A stretch of 64,000 bases of DNA from Clusia tigrina (taxonomy: Eukaryota > Arthropoda > Insecta > Diptera > Clusiidae). Shown one piece after another: positions 62,845-64,000 of this stretch. The stretch covers positions 89,654,280 to 89,718,279 of the forward strand of contig OV050033.1 in NCBI GenBank assembly GCA_920105625.2, given 5' to 3'. Position numbers and translations under genes: made by a program. Below the pieces are notes generated by a model that ran no database searches, had not been told where the DNA came from, and was given only the letters and a program-made list of their open reading frames with translations. The first letter of the stretch is position 1; each line of letters starts with the position of its first letter.

Positions 62845-64000
62845 TCCTACAGCTATCAAAGTTTGCAACATACAAATGCTTTTAACATTTTACTGAAGCG
62901 TCATAGAACCTTGAAATTTTGTAACAATAAAGTACTCGAGCCTCCTGTCAATTTAAGCTATCGCTCAAAGCTATGCTACCCTTGAGTCCCAAAACAAATA
63001 CTGATAAAACTTCAAATGGCCCTAACTTCTATACGGTACGTCCTACACCTATCAAAGTTTGCAACATACAAATGCTTGTAACTTTTTACTGGAGCGTCAT
63101 AAAACCTTGAAATTTTGTGGCAATAAAGTACTCGAGCCTCTTGTCAATTTAAGCTTTCACTCAAAGCTATGCTACCTTTGAGTCCCAAATCTAACACTGA
63201 TAAAACTTCAAATGGCTCAAACTTCTATACGGTACGACCTACATCTATCAAAGTTTGCAACATACAAATGCTTGTAACTTTCTACTGGAGCGTCATAAAA
63301 CCTTGAAATTTTGTGACAATAAAGTACTCGAGCCTCTTGTCAATTTAAGCTATCGCTCAAAGCTATGCTAACCTTGAGTCCCAAATCATACACTGATAAA
63401 ACTTCAAATGGCCCTAACTTCTATACGGTACGTCCTACACCTATCAAAGTTTGCAACATACAAATGCTTGTTACTTTTTACTGGAGCGTCATAAAACCTT
63501 GAAATTTTGTAACAACAAAGTACTCGAGCCTCTTGTCAATTTAAGCTATCGCTAAAAGCTATGCTACCCTTCAGTTCCAAATCAAACACTGATAAAACTT
63601 CAAATGGCCCTAACTTCTATACGGTACGTCCTACAGCTATCAAAGTTTGCAACATACAAACGCTTATAACTTTTTACTGGAGCGTCATAAAACCTTGAAA
63701 TTTTGTAACAGTAAAGTACTCGAGCCTCTTGTCAATTTAAGCTATCGCTCAAAGCTATGCTACGCTTGAGTCCCAAATCAAACACTGATAAAACTTCAAA
63801 TGGCCCTAACTTCTATACGGGACGTCCTACACCTATCAAAGTTTGCAACATACAAATGCTTGTAACTTTTTACTGTAGCGTCATAAAACCTTGAAATTTT
63901 GTAACAGTAAAGTACTCGAGCCTCTTGTCAATTTAAGCTATCGCTCAAAGCTATGCTAACCTTGAGTCCCAAATCATACACTGATAAAACTTCAAATGGC
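62845..64000. repeat. m higher-order repeat, deletion derivative, cut by window end
   Basis: The monomer at 62845-63040 starts as m4 (ACAGCTA) and continues as m7 (GCTTTTAACATTTT, CTGAAGCG, CATAGAACC), removing three monomers. The next m1 (63041), m2 (63237), m3 (63433) and m4 (63629) therefore come 784 bp after the previous set. The last, incomplete monomer (63825-64000) is the same hybrid seen at 56769. The array runs off the window here. Confidence 0.87.

Larger units (their letters stand above)
1..64000. repeat. Satellite DNA array, ~196-bp monomer, head to tail
   Basis: The whole window is a tandem array of one 196-bp monomer in a single orientation. Starts of the TCCTACACCT motif fall at 1, 197, 393, then 2745, 2941, 3137 and so on to 63825. 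That is 326 complete monomers with a net 72 bp deficit, which the indels I located account for. Both window edges lie inside the array, so its true length is unknown. No transposon, gene, rRNA, tRNA or unrelated spacer interrupts it. Monomers differ mainly by substitutions, and groups of variants recur at multiples of 196 bp, showing higher-order organisation. Such arrays are known from eukaryotic centromeric, pericentromeric and subtelomeric heterochromatin. Which of these applies cannot be decided here, and I do not recognise the family. Confidence 0.98.

Noticed and set aside
1..64000. CRISPR array
   Set aside because: The repeat is 196 bp and contiguous with no unique spacers. The variation is substitution within the repeat.
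1..64000. CENP-B box in the monomer
   Set aside because: I looked for the core pattern TTCG followed four bases later by A and two bases later by CGGG on both strands of the consensus and did not find it. CTTCTATACGGTACG resembles it only loosely.
1..64000. Telomeric repeats, rDNA or tRNA genes inside the array
   Set aside because: No run of short G-rich telomere-like units and no stretch departing from the 196-bp monomer were seen.

Overview
This window is one uninterrupted block of satellite DNA. A monomer of about 196 bp, roughly 37% G+C, is repeated head to tail on one strand from base 1 to base 64000. Following the monomer start (TCCTACACCT) from position 1 to 63825 gives 326 complete monomers with a net loss of 72 bp. 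Hand-located indels account exactly for that loss: two of 13 bp, two of 16 bp, one of 5 bp, and single-base losses and gains. I see no gene, RNA gene, transposon, inversion or non-satellite spacer. The monomer length is 1 modulo 3, so a reading frame shifts at each copy, and the short open frames (61-83 codons) are incidental.

Long, homogenised tandem arrays with higher-order repeats (HORs) are a feature of eukaryotic heterochromatin, typically centromeric, pericentromeric or subtelomeric. I do not recognise the satellite family and cannot name the species, phylum or chromosomal location. A plant or an animal is equally possible from this sequence.

Layout: (1) 1-9969, irregular short HORs (2-6 monomers) and local duplications. 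(2) 9970-21726, three almost identical copies of a 20-monomer HOR of 3919 bp. (3) 21727-35600, an 11-monomer HOR (2155 bp) with full copies and 10-mer and 8-mer deletion derivatives, interrupted at about 26345-28154 by an island of divergent, partly truncated monomers, then a 5/6-monomer variant HOR. (4) 35601-53240, a 14-monomer HOR (called H here) in complete, shortened and expanded versions, alternating with a second block (called P). (5) 53241-64000, two interleaved 7-monomer HORs (called L and m; 1372 bp).

There is no gene circuit here. The interest is in array evolution. Several monomers are clean in-register hybrids of two neighbouring types and mark unequal-exchange events. Larger deletions sit on short direct repeats. 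A one-base deletion in one monomer lineage links three domains as descendants of a common ancestor. All coordinates and unit sizes were derived by hand, using distances between diagnostic variants.
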